Source: Hybos culiciformis
Lineage: Eukaryota; Arthropoda; Insecta; Diptera; Hybotidae
Assembly: GCA_964007475.1 (NCBI GenBank)
Contig: OZ023274.1
Location: 59,540,076 to 59,604,075, forward strand
DNA length: 64,000 nucleotides
Reading direction: 5' to 3'
Every line of letters begins with the position of its first letter. Position 1 is the stretch's first letter. Below the pieces are notes generated by a model, which saw only the letters and a program-made list of their open reading frames with translations, was not told the DNA's origin and ran no database searches. A program made the position numbers and the translations under genes. Positions 1 through 13,600 of the stretch are shown one piece after another.

Positions 1-726
1 TTTATGAATAAAAATAAAAAGGTTGGAGCAGAATAATAACATATTTTTCTAGATCTTTGAGGGCGAAATTATATTACCATTTATATTATTATGGAAGTCT
101 AAAATTTTTTGGGGCAAAATAAAATAAAAACACTGCATAAAAACAAAGAATATAAATTCTTTATATGGGACGCCTCGGTTTTTAATTGTAATTTTTGATT
201 TGTGACTATTTTTTCACATTCAATTGAATCATAAGGTAAAAATAAGGAAAATCGTTTCACCTTAATTTTTGCATTCCATTTTTTTTTTCCACAAAAATTT
301 CGACTGATCACTGATTGCAGCAAAAGCTTTTAACGGCCTCCCGCCCTACTTTCCGCACTTCCCGTCATCCGATGAAACCTTGCCATAATGCTCGTCATCG
401 ACTTGAAATCAATCGGATGGTAGGAAGTGGGTCAATTTTCATTTCTTGAATTTGGAGATAATCAATTCGAGGAAATTAATATAGAAGTATTTAAAACTAA
501 CAAATGGAATTAATTTCAATTTTTTTAATTAGCTATATCATATATTAGGAGATTCCTAACTATTTTTTTTTATTAAAGTTACCAAATCACTAGGTGTATA
601 TACTTAAAGAAGTATAGATTTGGTATTGGGGACAGGAAGTTTAGACAGGATTAAAAAGTGGGACAGTTAGGAGGTAATCATTTACACTCTTCTTAAAGCG
701 GTCGTAAATCAAACGCAAGTCGTAAA
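1..726. other. AT-rich intronic sequence, no gene seen
   Basis: No exon or recognisable element was found here. The stretch lies downstream of the donor site of the last TopBP1 exon in the window, so I infer it is intron of that gene. A GC-richer patch around 335-440 and a repeated 15-bp phrase (GTCGTAAATCAAACG, 702-735) are the only visible structure. Confidence 0.5.
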
Positions 727-2090
727 TCAAACGTCCGCCAACTGTCGGGAACAATTTTGATGGGAGAGCATTCTACATTCTCGAGGTGCGAACTGAAAAC
801 GAATCTCCGAAGCTCGTTCTATCACATCTGGGAATTTCGACGGAATATGGGTGTGACGTTGAGGCGGTACGTGTTTGACGTAAAAATACTTGAAGTTGAG
901 GAAGTAGGGCAAGTATTTTTTAACCTTATTGTTAATTAGGGATTCCATTACTTTGGAAAGTATAGAAGTAAGGGCAATGGGCCTGTAGTTAGAGGGATCG
1001 CATTTATCGCATTTTTTTGGAATAGGCTGAACATGCACAACTTTCCACTTGGTGGGGTAAATGCTAAGTGAGTATGAAAGGTAGAAAAGATTGCGCAGAG
1101 GTTTAGCTAGAACAGAGGCAGTATGTTTTAGGACCACAGCCTGAATACCATCAGGGCCAGTTGACCTTTTCACATCCAGATTTTTAAGAGCTTTAAAAAC
1201 AGCTCGTTGCCTACAGTAGACTCTTGCAAAAGAAGAGTTTACTGGTGGCAAGACAGGTGGATTTTGAGCTGAAGCTGCGAGTGTTGAGTTTTGGCTAAAA
1301 AGTTTTGCAAACAAATTAGCCTTCCCAACCGAATCTGATATAATCCGGTGACGTTCTACAAGGGGAGGAAAAGATGTAGGTGAGCAAAAGTTCTGTTGTA
1401 CACTTTTAGCGAAGCTCCAAAAGCTTCTGCTATTTTTAGGAAGGTTTAGTATTTCTTGGCGCTTCCTCTGGGTATACAAAACCTTCTGCTGACCACAAAT
1501 ATTACTGCATCTGTTCCTGACTTCACGCCAGCGCTTCAGAGAACTTAAAGAATTGTTATGTTTATACTCACGAAAAGCATTAACTCTATCGGCTATGGCC
1601 CTTGCACAGATGTCATTAAACCAAGGATTTTTAGTATTGGATTTGTTTGGTAGTTTTTTATGAGGAATGAAAAGTTTCATCCCTAGCAGAATACTTTCGG
1701 TAATGACAGTCGTGCAAAGATAAACATCCTTCTCTAAGAAACAACGAGACACATCCATCCGCCCAAGAAAATGGGCGAGCTCTTCCCAATCGGCTTGGGA
1801 ATAGGTCCATACCAGACTTCCAGGAGATTTAAATATATCCGCTCCCCCATCAATAGAAAAGGACGTGCTAACGAGACAATGATCGAAGTTTCCAATGGGG
1901 GAACCAATTGAAGCGTAATAATTATCTGGATTTGATTTCAGAAACAGATCCAAGAGATGATGGTGGTTCACATCTGGAATGTGGGTGGGTTCAGAAATAA
2001 TTTTAATCAGATTATTCAGACTTGAAAATAACTCTACATGTCTGCCTTCGGGACTGTTGCGATTAGAATGACTAAGCCATGTAAGTTGAA
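727..2090 (-). pseudogene. Decayed LINE (endonuclease plus partial reverse transcriptase)
   Basis: A long open frame (1971-727) reads as the end of a LINE endonuclease domain (SIGSPIGNFDHCLVS, the catalytic SDH reduced to FDH). It is followed by a linker with WFNDICARAI and the N-terminal fingers of a reverse transcriptase (RSTGPDGIQAVVLK, CDPSNYRPIALTSILSKVME). Upstream codons to about 2090 continue the endonuclease (FDDFNLH, WLSHSNRN) across a frameshift. After ESLINN the frame jumps to sequence like the late RT/thumb region (FQFAPRECRMLSHQ), so the palm with the YADD/FADD catalytic box is deleted. Jockey/CR1-like by motif order; clade unresolved. It is dead and lies in a TopBP1 intron, in the same orientation as the gene. 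Confidence 0.8.
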
Positions 2091-3379
2091 ATCATCGAAA
2101 ACCAAAATTTTGAGACTCTGGGTTTTTCACCACAATTTATTAATCTGGTCCGACAGCAAGTCAAACTCGACAACTTGATCAGTGCGAGTCAGTTACGGGC
2201 TCCTGTAAAAGAAGCAAAAATGGATGACGTGTTTGTCGGTTCTTATTTTGAACCAAAGAAAATTAAAAAAGGGACTTGCTGTTTTTAAATCTTTAATAGG
2301 ATAACAAGCAACGTCATTCCTTATAATCTTATATAAACAGCGACTCCTCTGTGGGCAACATATAAGAAGTGAAATCATCAACTGAACTATTTTTGAAAAA
2401 TAAATATTTAAATGAGAATGTACACCTCCCTAATAATTTGCAAAAAATTAAAAATCAGACTACATGTTTTCATTTTCTGTCTGTCTGTTCGGAATAAGAG
2501 GCACTCAACCGGCCAAAAGTCTAAATATTATAAAAAATGTTATACATATAAATTTCTTAATTTATTTTGATGAAACTCAGAATGTGGGAACAAGAGGAAC
2601 ATTAAACAAATTATTAGTACTCGATTTTGAATTTTATTAAATATTATCACTGGATTTTATCCTTTCCACTTGTTTTTTATATATGTTTCCTTTCCGATCA
2701 CTTTTGTACGTTTTCTGAAAACCAAAATACACTTCTTTTCAGAGAGCATTTTAGTATCACTTTCATTCCGATGGATGAAATCGAATATAATAATATATAA
2801 TTAGATGGCGGAGTGAAAGTTTTCAAAAACTCATGTATCAGTTTTCACATCGTATTCAATAATTTAATAATAATAATATTTTTATAAAGTTGAAAAATTT
2901 ATTTTTTTGGATTTATTGGCTGCAAAACGTTCGAACAGATCATTGTGAAACTCTGAAAGGATTTTCGGCTACGGGCGTGTTATAGACACAAACACATTTT
3001 ATCGGTATTTACCCGCAAAAATTCCAACGGGTCATTGTGAAACTTTATATGTAATCGTTATCGGGTACCCCATCTTTGTGTAAAAAGGCTAATTAATAAT
3101 TCTAATAAATTTTCGAATAATTTAATAAATTTTTAAAAATTAATAATTCGGTTTCATTCAAAACAAATTTTTTAAGCTAAATTTCAGCTTTTTAATTTTT
3201 TGTATTTTTTTTAAGCTCAAAAAAATTTCAATGCCAACTTCAAAAGCTATTTTAGATCATTTGAATGTAGAATAATTAAATTAATTTTCATTCAACATCA
3301 TAAAACAAATGCAAATTATAACAAATGATAATCATATTAAAGATCTTATTAGAAAGAAACTTAGAGATATGTACTTTAC
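2091..3379. other. TopBP1 intron sequence
   Basis: AT-rich intron immediately downstream of TopBP1 exon 13. A stretch at 2480-2520 (TGTCTGTCTGTTCGGAATAAG) resembles the 5' region of the Helitron-like repeat at 17460-17520. A phrase with CATTGTGAAACT occurs twice (2940-2955, 3032-3047). No exon was recognised. Confidence 0.4.
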
Positions 3380-4607
3380 CTCTTCCTGAATTGATGAAGC
3401 ACTAAATTTTGGTGTTCCCGGATATATCATTCGAGTTTGATATTGGTTCCCAGCCGTAAGTTCTGATGGTTCAGCCCAGCCTACCATTCTTTCAGAATTA
3501 AAAATCAATTCAGAATCAAGAGGACATGGAACTCCTTGTGGTTCTTCAATACATGATCGTGTTAAAGATTTTTTTGAAGCACTGTCACGATTTTTTATAA
3601 AATCTTTAATAACTTTGATTGCAGGAGATAATATTTCTTTTGGTTCAGATTCAACATCGCCAATATCATTTTCCATATCTCTTAATGGAATTTCATTAGA
3701 TTTAGTAGTGATGCGTTCTGAATTTTGGATATTGTTTTGAAATTTCGGAAACTGTTCTAAAAATTCATCGGGTAATGTTTCCCTCCATAATCGATTTTTT
3801 ATTTCCGCCAAAGGCTAAGATAATTAAAAAAATATTAGTTCATTTAAGTGAAATGTGCTAATTTGAAATAACCAACCGTATGAGCTTTGTTTTTTGTTTG
3901 TGGAATAATAAGCCTCTTTTCAATTTGTTCCAACATTCTTTTACGAAATTCTGGTGTTTTACAAAAATCTAAAAAAAAAAACAAACTAATGAAACAAAAA
4001 TAAAAAACTAATAATTTCTTCTTTTGTATAAATAAAACTGTAAAAGAACCTGGAACAGTAGGAGAATTTGCTGGAGATTTTAAATTGCCTGGAGTTTTTG
4101 CTAGTTTCTTGAATCGGTCGAGTTCTGGTGTTTCAGCGTTTTTTATTTTCAATAGTTCTTGTTTACAACAATCCCTTACTTCTTGAGATGGAATGTCTTT
4201 TAAAAAATCGTCTAAATCATCAAATGCACCAACATAATTAGATGCTATATCAGCGTTCAAATGATAATCTTCATTTGGCGTTCCCATACGGGTTGAACGT
4301 CTCTCTTTCGATCCTAATAATTCTTCTACTCTTTTATGCTTAAGAGTTGTGTAATTGTTCAATGATTGCCTTTCTAACCTTCTTATTTCAGTAGAAATTT
4401 TCGGTGAATCACTTATATAATTTTGTTGATCTTTCTCCAAAACTGTTAGAATTTTTCCATTATTCGTAGATACGTTCATATCAATATTTCTTAGATTTTC
4501 TTCAAAACTTTTCCCTTTTGCATCACCCACCAAATAAGATTCCAGTTTCATTTTTGTTCCAGTTTCGGAACAATCTACCAACCAAGACGAACTCACTACA
4601 GGATTTT
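3380..4607 (-). CDS. TopBP1: TopBP1 exons 11-13 (end of BRCT5 and linker)
   Basis: Exon 11 (4607-4050) completes BRCT5 with [18 protein letters not shown] and LESYLVGD, then enters a polar linker with repeated acidic patches ([12 protein letters not shown]). Exon 12 (3968-3877) encodes [18 protein letters not shown], a basic amphipathic stretch after a TP motif. Exon 13 (3814-3380) is 145 codons, Ser/Pro/acidic, ending SIQEE before a GTAAAG donor. Introns are short (81 and 62 nt), unlike the 10-kb introns upstream. Acceptor sites are TCTAG, TTTAG and [16 protein letters not shown] and NSPTVPG are TP/SP-rich and possibly phosphorylated; this is inference. Confidence 0.85.
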
Positions 4608-7600
4608 CTAGAATTATAATTATGATAACTATTTAATTATTACATTTTTACCTAATGAACGGAGGGGGGAGGCGCAGTGACATAATTTATAGGTGCTTTA
4701 CTCATCTGTCGATTTTCGATGAGTATCCATTTAATTCAACCGAAAATTGGCCCATGACATCGCTGTTAAGTTATGTGATTTGACAAAAATGTAACTTTTC
4801 GACCAATATTTCGGTTGACTTAAAATCTTTTCAAAGCACATCTAATCCGCACGAAATAAGAACACCGATTTTTACACCATATTTTTGATAAGGTAAAAAT
4901 TACCAATATGATTAGTGACATATTCAGGAAACAACCTTCTACAATGTTTTTCTGTACTACAACAGAGTTATCGTGAAACCACAGAGAAATATATTATATA
5001 TAAAAAATACATGTATGCAATATATATGTACTATATTTCTCTGTTGTGAAACCTATTATTTATTTATTTATTTATTTATTTATACTAAATATAAAAATTG
5101 TGAAAAATTAGTATATTTACAAAACCCTCGACAACTGTGGTCATTATGGGTAGCTTGACTACATTTTAGTTATTATGTAATGGCAATGAAAACAAAGTTT
5201 TATATTATTATTTAATTTATATGTTGTTCCAAATGTTGAAATGTTTTAAAAATTTTTCAAAAATGTTGGTGTTTTTCTTGTCTGGTTTTAAAATGGAAAA
5301 TATTTCAATATTGTTAATAGTAGAGAAGTTAAGTGTTTCTGGGCATTCTAGAAATAAATGTTTGACAGTTAGAATATTATTGCAAAAATTACAGGTGGGT
5401 GGTGGTGTTGCAGTGAAGAGGTGTGATTTAGTGGCTAGAGAGTGGCCTAGTCTTATTCTCAATAATTTTACAGCTAAATCTCTATTTAGGTTAGGGTGGT
5501 ATGTTGGAGGTTCTATGTTTGGCCAGTGAAGTTTTAAAAAAGATTGGGACAAATCCCAATTTTCTTGTTTATGTTTACAAATTGCTTTGTGGATAGCGTT
5601 AAAAATATATGTAGTGCAATTCGGCAAAAATAAGGTGGAAGGACTGCTTAACGCATATTTGGCTTCTATATCCGCTTTTTCATTTCCCAAGATGCCTACG
5701 TGGCCTGGAACCCAAATTATTTTGTGAAACCTATTTAGTTCAAAAAAAAATTACTGTCAAAATGATCATCCTACCCCATTTTATCGCAGCTTTGTATTTG
5801 TTTCCTTGCGGAGTGGGACAAACTAAAATTGCACAATCCTTTCGATGATATTGATCTTTCAAATCTGCACCCATTATATTAATAAGAGATTCCAAAAAAA
5901 ATCTTTCTGTTTGTTTGTATGTGCTCAGTACAATAATATGTCCTTCTAAGGGTTTCTTGGTTGCATTTAAATTTATTGGTTTGTGATAATATTCTATTTC
6001 AATCAATTTGTTATATTTAATAGCATCCTCCTAAATTCAAAGAATAATATTTTAATTATAGATAAAATGCATCGTGGTGAGGAGGAATTTACTAAAAATC
6101 TTTAACGAAGAATTCCCACCGATAGCTCTGAAATAAGAGTTTTTGTCAATTCGTTGATGGGTTGCTGAAATATCGTGATAAGTCCGCAAATTTTGGCTTT
6201 TTTCGCGTTTTTGGGATTATTTCGGGATTGGAGGCAAAATTTTTCGAAAATCATTTGATATAGTGAGCACCTGATTTATTGGTTCCTCAGAAATCTTTAA
6301 TCAGTCAGTGATTTTTGGGGTTTATTGACGTTTTTCGCGGGTGGAGACGAAAATTATCAAAAAAAATTCTAACCGATCATCTTGTGTTAAGGCGAAACGC
6401 TTTGAAATTTTTGTTCCAATCCATCCGTATATTTTTTCTTTTATATATTTAGTTTTATGAAACAACCACTTACCTAACATACCTCAATAAAAATATAATA
6501 AACATTTTATTTATTATAAAAAATACTTGCCATCCAAAGACTATTAACAATTCGTTTTGCTTTTATTGGTAACGAATTAATGTGGAAAGCTTTGTCTACG
6601 GAAACAATCGCATAATCCACTTCATCTCGATAATTCGGATTGACTACATGTCCGCGAGCTGCTTCACAATCAGTAATTGTTTGAGTGTATAATTCATGGT
6701 CATAATTCTCATCAATGTAAACCGTAAGACCATCAAAAAAATCTAAATTTTCATAGTCTTGGCAAGAAGAATTTTGCAATAATGAAGGCGCATTTGTCAG
6801 TGGTAATGTGACGCATTCATTTTTAGTTTTTTTTGCAATTATTTCAAATTTTTTATGATTGGAGACAGTATTATCGGATTCGCTGTTCAAATCTATGTTA
6901 TTAATAATAGAATTTTCTCGAGAATATTGTTGTAATAATGAATTTTCATCGCTACAGTTGTCGTTATTCCTTGATTTCTTTGTTTCATTGAAATCTAACT
7001 TACGTTTTAATGATTGGGGTTTCTTGAATGTATGATTTAAAGATTTCAACGACTAAAAATATATAAAATTTATTTTATTTAAATAAAATTCACAATAAAA
7101 ATAAAAACCTTTTTGCTTTGTGGAGATGATGTTTCAAGATCAATTTCAACCGGAAGTTCAACTAAAAAATTAACCTCACTAACAGGATGCTTGTTTTCGA
7201 TACATTCTTTTATCCAACCCAAGTTAACAATACTTGCTCCAGTCCTGAACATTTTTTAGAAATAACAATTATTATTACATATTTACATAAATTTTAACTC
7301 TGTTTATTTATTTATATATTGAATCACAAATTTGATACTTAAAATTTAAAAAAAAAGTAATATAAAGTTAAATAGCTTATAAAAATGTATAAAGAAGAGT
7401 AAAATATTTATTAGCTAAAAATGTTATGCATATATGTTAATGTGCTATGATTGTATGCAAAATTATGATAAAATGTGTACCTTCAAAGTTCCTACTAGTG
7501 TGAAGAGCTTGTAATCAACAAAAAATTGGAATGCCAAAACTATTAATTAACAAAAACTTGTAACCCCGTAAAGAAAAAAATTTTAATATTAAAATTTGTA

Positions 7601-10600
7601 ATGCCTAAATTTTTTTCACTCTAGTCTAGAGAATTATTTCATTGTAAATTTAGAATAAAAAAATATGTGTGGAAAAATTTGCCCATCGAGCAATCATAGT
7701 AGATTACAATACATGTTAAGAAAATTTGTTATTACAACGAGTTTTGTATACACAAAAACACATAGACACGAGTCAATACTTATAGTGTCCATGTGTTTTT
7801 GTGTGTATACACAACGAGCTCTATAACAAATTTTATTAACATGTTTTGTATACTGTTTTAATGTGCATGTGAGAGGTAGTTGCAATCAATACATTTGCAA
7901 TGCAAAAAATAAACAAAAGTTCAAAATGAAGAAAGTAAATAAAATTTAGGGATAAGATCGCAGGAACACTCAACGTGAATAGGTTATTCAAAAATGCAGT
8001 GAACCAAACAAGAAATCTCTGGGATACCCTAGAAATATATACAGACGGATGGGGTTTTACTGCCAAGAACTTGACATATCGACAATATGGACTCCGCCTC
8101 GGTTGTACAACCGAGACCTTGGCCATAATGACAGCAGCTAGGATATTAAAGGAAGGAAATATAAGAGGGAGGGGGATTAAGATAAACTCAGACAGCGAAA
8201 CTGCTCTAAGCACCCTTACCAAAACATAGATAGGTCTAGGACAGTGTTTCTTAAAATAGGGGTCGCGACCCCAACTGGGGTCGTTAGATTTTTCATGGGG
8301 TCGCGAGAAACTCCCAATTTAAAACAACTTTCTATATAATAAATATGTCTTAAATTAACAAACTTGGCAAGGTTTTTGAATTAATTTTTCAAGGCTTTAG
8401 AATTAGATGAATTTTTAAATATCTGAAAATTTTTGGTTGTCAATTAAAAAACAGTATCTATCTTTGTCTGAAATGGCAGTTCAAATTGTTTTGCCATTTT
8501 CCACCACATATTTGTGTGAAAATGCATTTTCATGCTTATTATACATTAAATCAAAATATCGCTCTCAATTGCGCAATATTGAAAATGTATTGAGAGCAGT
8601 GCTTTCGGAAATCGAGCCACAATTAACATTACTTTCCTCTAAAAAGCAACCGCTCCCATCACATTAAAAAATATTTTAATGTTTTATTTAATTTAAATAC
8701 TAAATAATATAACTAGAAGAGGTTATTAATCTTTATTTTTTATTAATTCTGTTATAACTAGAAAATGTTGTTTATTTTATTTTAATTTTTTATTTATTAT
8801 ATTTACTATTATTAGAAAATGTTATTAAATTTTTTATTGCCTGAAAATAAAATAGTATTTGTTATTTAAACGTTTTTTTCTTGAATAACGATTATTTCTC
8901 AAAAATATATAGGTTGTGGGTGCCAAAATACGTCATTTAAAATTTGGGGACGCAATACAGAAAATTTTAAGAATCGCTGGTCTAAGACATTACAATAATG
9001 TCTGAGGGCACTTGAAGAAATGGGCCACGAAAGCCGGGTAGTCGTTATATGGGTTAAAGGCCACTCGAACATAAAAGGCAAGAATAGAGTGGACAGTCTG
9101 GCGAGGTTTGGAAACGGAGGCATCCCTGAAACACTACAACCTTTCCAGGGCTTCTCGGAACTAAAAGCCGATATGAAAAGTTAGGGCACAAAGGATGTGG
9201 CGACAAACGGAGGGAAATAAAACCACCAAAAAGATTTGGGTGGATGTAAACAGAGAAAGGTCTAAATAGATTTTAAACAGTGACAGGACTAATCTATGAC
9301 TTTTCACTGGCTTATGTACATCACACTTTTTCAGGAACCACGAGTTTCGGATATGGAGGCTCATACGGGGATTTGCAGGGGATGTGTTGAGAAATCGGAA
9401 ACGACACCGCACGTGCTCTGTCAATGTCCAACGGTTCGGACTAGAAGAACAAAAATGCTGGGGGACCATGTTCTGCAGGATCCCGAGGACCTGCAAGGTC
9501 ATAAGCGGGGGGAAATAATTAGGTTTGAAATAATTAGGTTTGGATAGGATGGCTCGATGAGGAATAATAGGCCCATCGGGTAGGGCAATACAACTGGCCA
9601 ACTGGCCTAGGTACCAGGAAATTTGAGCATTTCCGACCTGCTATAACCTAACCTAACCTAACCTTTTGCATTCCAAATTTTTAATTTACAAGTTTCAGGC
9701 GAGAGCCTGTCACATATCATATATGAAAACGACGAATATTGAAATAAAGTAAAATAAAGTTTTTATTAGACAAGACAATATTTTCTCACAAAAACTGCAA
9801 TGTTTTAATTTTTGGATTTCGTTTGGTGGGAACTATAAAAACATGTATTAAATCTTAAATTTGACGAAAAAGTAGATTTTAAATTTTTATTCGCAGTTAG
9901 ATTTTATCGTCCGAACAATTAAGTTTAATATTAAGAAAAATAAAAAATCAGTTTATATAAAAATTAATTAAATAATTAAATAATAAAATTTAAATAACTA
10001 GCTGACCCGGCGTGCTCCGCTACGCTCTTGATAACATTAATGTAAAGAAAACTCCTTCCGCCCCTCCCTTCTTCCCTCTCCCTTCTGCCCATTTTTATAG
10101 CTGGTAAGCCTTCACAAGTTTTTTCGAAATCGGTCGAACAGTTTAGGAATGCATAAAGGACAAATAGACATACATTAATATTAAGGATTTGATTAATTAA
10201 TACTAATAGATAAAGTTTTTGGATAAAAACAGTGTTTTTATTATAATTAGATTTACTCAAAAAATAAATAGCTTTGTTAATGCCTTGCTGTACGCTTATT
10301 ATTATATGGTGCTATTAGCTGAGGCTCCTAAAATACTGCAACTAATTATAAATTGATTGCCAATTATTGCTCAAAATGGGACCAAATATTTAATTATGAA
10401 AGAAATAAGGGGCTTATTTTGATTTCCGATATGATATAAAAAATTGTATAAACGGCAGCCATAAATTTAAGTAGGTTTGGCCAAAACTTATATATGGACA
10501 AAACTACTATAAACAAAGAACGAAACTACTTTCGTGTGTAAAAAACACGTTTCAACCTGAAGTGGAGACAGCACTTAATGCTGCTCAGGTTTGGGGAAAA

Positions 10601-13600
10601 GCAAATGAAGAAATTCCTAAGAAATTTAAAAAAAAAATTCAACTTTCCATTAAATACTTCAAATTATACATTATGTGTGGAAACTGGTTTGCTTCCTTTT
10701 TTCATTTATAAACTTAAGTTACAAGTGGATTACTAAAATACGATTTAAAAAAAAAAAAAATTGGTGTGTAAAGGTTTGAGAAATTCTTGTTAGAAATTGT
10801 TGTTTAGATTTTGTGGTCAATGTGTGTATATGTAATATAGGACAAACCCCATAAAATGAAAGCAATCTGGTTTTTCCCTTAAATTACATAAGCTTCCAAA
10901 TTGATTAAAGCTATTATTATGAGGTGACCCATTCAAACTTATATAAAATGTTCAATTTTTGTTCGTTCTTCTCTAGCATTTTTTTTTTCATTTTCCCATT
11001 TCGTCTTCACAAGCTCATTCATATAGAATAGTTGTAGTTTTGTCGTATTTATTTATTTTTTTTTCGAAATAATAAAATTTCTTGATTTGTTTTTGCTTTT
11101 CTGACCGGGAAAAATATATTTTTTTTTTTTATTTGCCTAAAGGTTGTGGTGTGAAAAGTTTATTTAATATAAAAAATATTTCAGTGCTGCAATCGCCACG
11201 TTCAAAAAGTCTATTCGCCACATGAGGCGAGGGGGAATATGTTGAACAGAACTTCTTATGAATTTAGAGAAGGAAATATTGTTCACATCTTTCTAGAAAA
11301 CCGCAAAAAAGTTACTCAATAATGTAGGTAGATAATTATGAATATTATTTATCAAAGCGTTATTAAAATTAAACGCTATTATATAAAACTCTCCGACTGG
11401 AAAAAAGAATCAAAGATTTAGGGGCGCTAGATTTTATTGTGCTGTTGTCGGTATATACAGTAATCGTTAGCGTAATAGGCCTTGCAGCTTTGTTATATTA
11501 AGAAAAATAGAAAAAAAATTTAACGATTTATTTAATCAACATTTAGGTACCTATCATTTAATATTATTTTTCATTGAAATGCATTTTTGAAATGCATTTT
11601 TAGATGGTATTCTTGGACACAATCGGAAACTAACCATTTTTTAACCGTTCTTTCAATCAACATCTAATATATTTTTATGAATTCAAAACTGTATTTGTTT
11701 TGTTTTGGTATTATTATGTTTTTTTTATTATTTTCCAAAGACAAGGGAGTCAATTTAAGAGAAAGTTTTCAAAATAATTTCTATATCTAAAAAATTTTTA
11801 TATTTTCATTTGAATGTAACTTCTCGGAGTTGACACTTGAAAATTTGATAGATTGTTCTTGATAGATACATATATTTCATTGATAAATATATTACGTTTA
11901 AGTACCGTCGCGATGCAAACGTTAATGACGCGAAAGACGTTATAATTATAATTTTGTCGATTATACTGGACGTTATCAACGCCGTACAATAAAAAGTAGG
12001 CTGTTGTAAGCAAAGCTGTTTTAATTTTTCTGCTACTTGAAAAAAAAATATATTTTGCAAGCTGAAATATTTTTTTAAAATTTTGTATTAATTTTTCTTC
12101 AAAACTTTCGAAACACATTTTGACAAGTGGTTGAAAATTATAAAATAAAAATGATTCCAATTATCTCGAGGTTTTTTCGGGGCTATCAAGGATACAAAAT
12201 ATATCAAAACCAAAATAAGTTTCTCAGTCCCACTCCCGAGTTCAAAGTAAAAATAGGGGCTTAGGATTTATTGACAATGCTTAAACTGGCATCTATCTTT
12301 ATTCCGATTTTCTTATCCCTAGGCCTGCTTCTTTATTTTGTTATTTTATTCAACCAATTGTACAATTCAAATATAAATACAAAGACATACAACTAATTAA
12401 GTTAAATTAAATGGATGGCTTAAATAGGGCCCCAAGCAACAAAATCACCTTATTTTTGGTCACCGAAAGAAAATATCACTAGAAGTAAGTTATAATGAGG
12501 AAAAAATAACATAAAAAATAACCGCAAACGTATTTAAAAAAATAAAGGTATTTTCGAAAGTAAATACAACCTCAAAAACACTTTAAAAAAGAACAAAAAG
12601 TGATTTTATCTTCGATATCAAATTTGGTACAGATATCACTCATTTGATTTTAAATATATTATCATTATTTGGTTATAATTCGCTATTTTGGAAAAATTGT
12701 AATCAAAATTTCAACAGAAATTTTTCTGTGTCACCTAAAAGCTAATTTTGTAAGCTAAAAGTTAAGATCACTTCTGTATCAAATTTTATAAAATTGAATT
12801 TAATTCTATTATCACCATGCAGGTAAATTTAGTAACAATCCACTATTTTGACAAAACTAACTAATAGGTCAGAAGAAAAAAAATGGCTGATTATTTTATT
12901 TCATATAATGAAAAATTACAGCAGATTGATTAACTGTTTAAATTCCAGTTTCAAAAAAAAGTACAATTAACAAAAAAAATAATCATAAATAAAAAAAAAA
13001 ACATACAGTTTTGCTAAAAGGAATAAACATTATAATCATGTGTATCTATCCCATTCATAGTAAATATAATTTTTTTTTCGCATTTTCGAAATTATGTTTC
13101 TTTTTCAAGTTTGGTCACCTAATTGGTGATATTGAGCGCAAATTATTCTCACAGAACCCTTACTGTTATCCAAATTTTAGTGAATTTCTTTTATAATTTT
13201 ACGGTTCATATGACCAAAAATCATTCCCCACTTGGTGATTTTCTACCAAAAAAATGGGTTGTCGTGAGCATAGTTTTGCCAATTTTAGGTTAATTTTGCA
13301 GTTGAGGTGATGTTGCCACAGCCAAAATTGGTGATTGTGAGCGCGACTTTACCAATTTTGTTACTTGGGGGACTTTACCAATTTTGTTATACGGGCTAAA
13401 TACTGGTTTGAGGTACCTACAATCATAATATACACATTAAGAAATCGTCCATCTACTTTCGGAATTCTTGGACACCATTAGGGTCAAACTTTTACTTTCG
13501 GGCCTAAATCTCAAAGAACGCATACAGAATTTTCTATGAATATTTGCATTTTTAGATTAATATTATTTCATTCCGTGAAGGATCAAGGTTAACAAAATAC

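Noticed and set aside
9643..9662. Telomere or internal telomeric array
   Set aside because: Only four TAACC units, at the end of a LINE fragment; the second LINE copy shows the repeat lies inside the target duplication.
10552..10665. Short coding-like stretch ([21 protein letters not shown])
   Set aside because: Stops close on both sides and no recognised family; kept only as a note in the intron entry.
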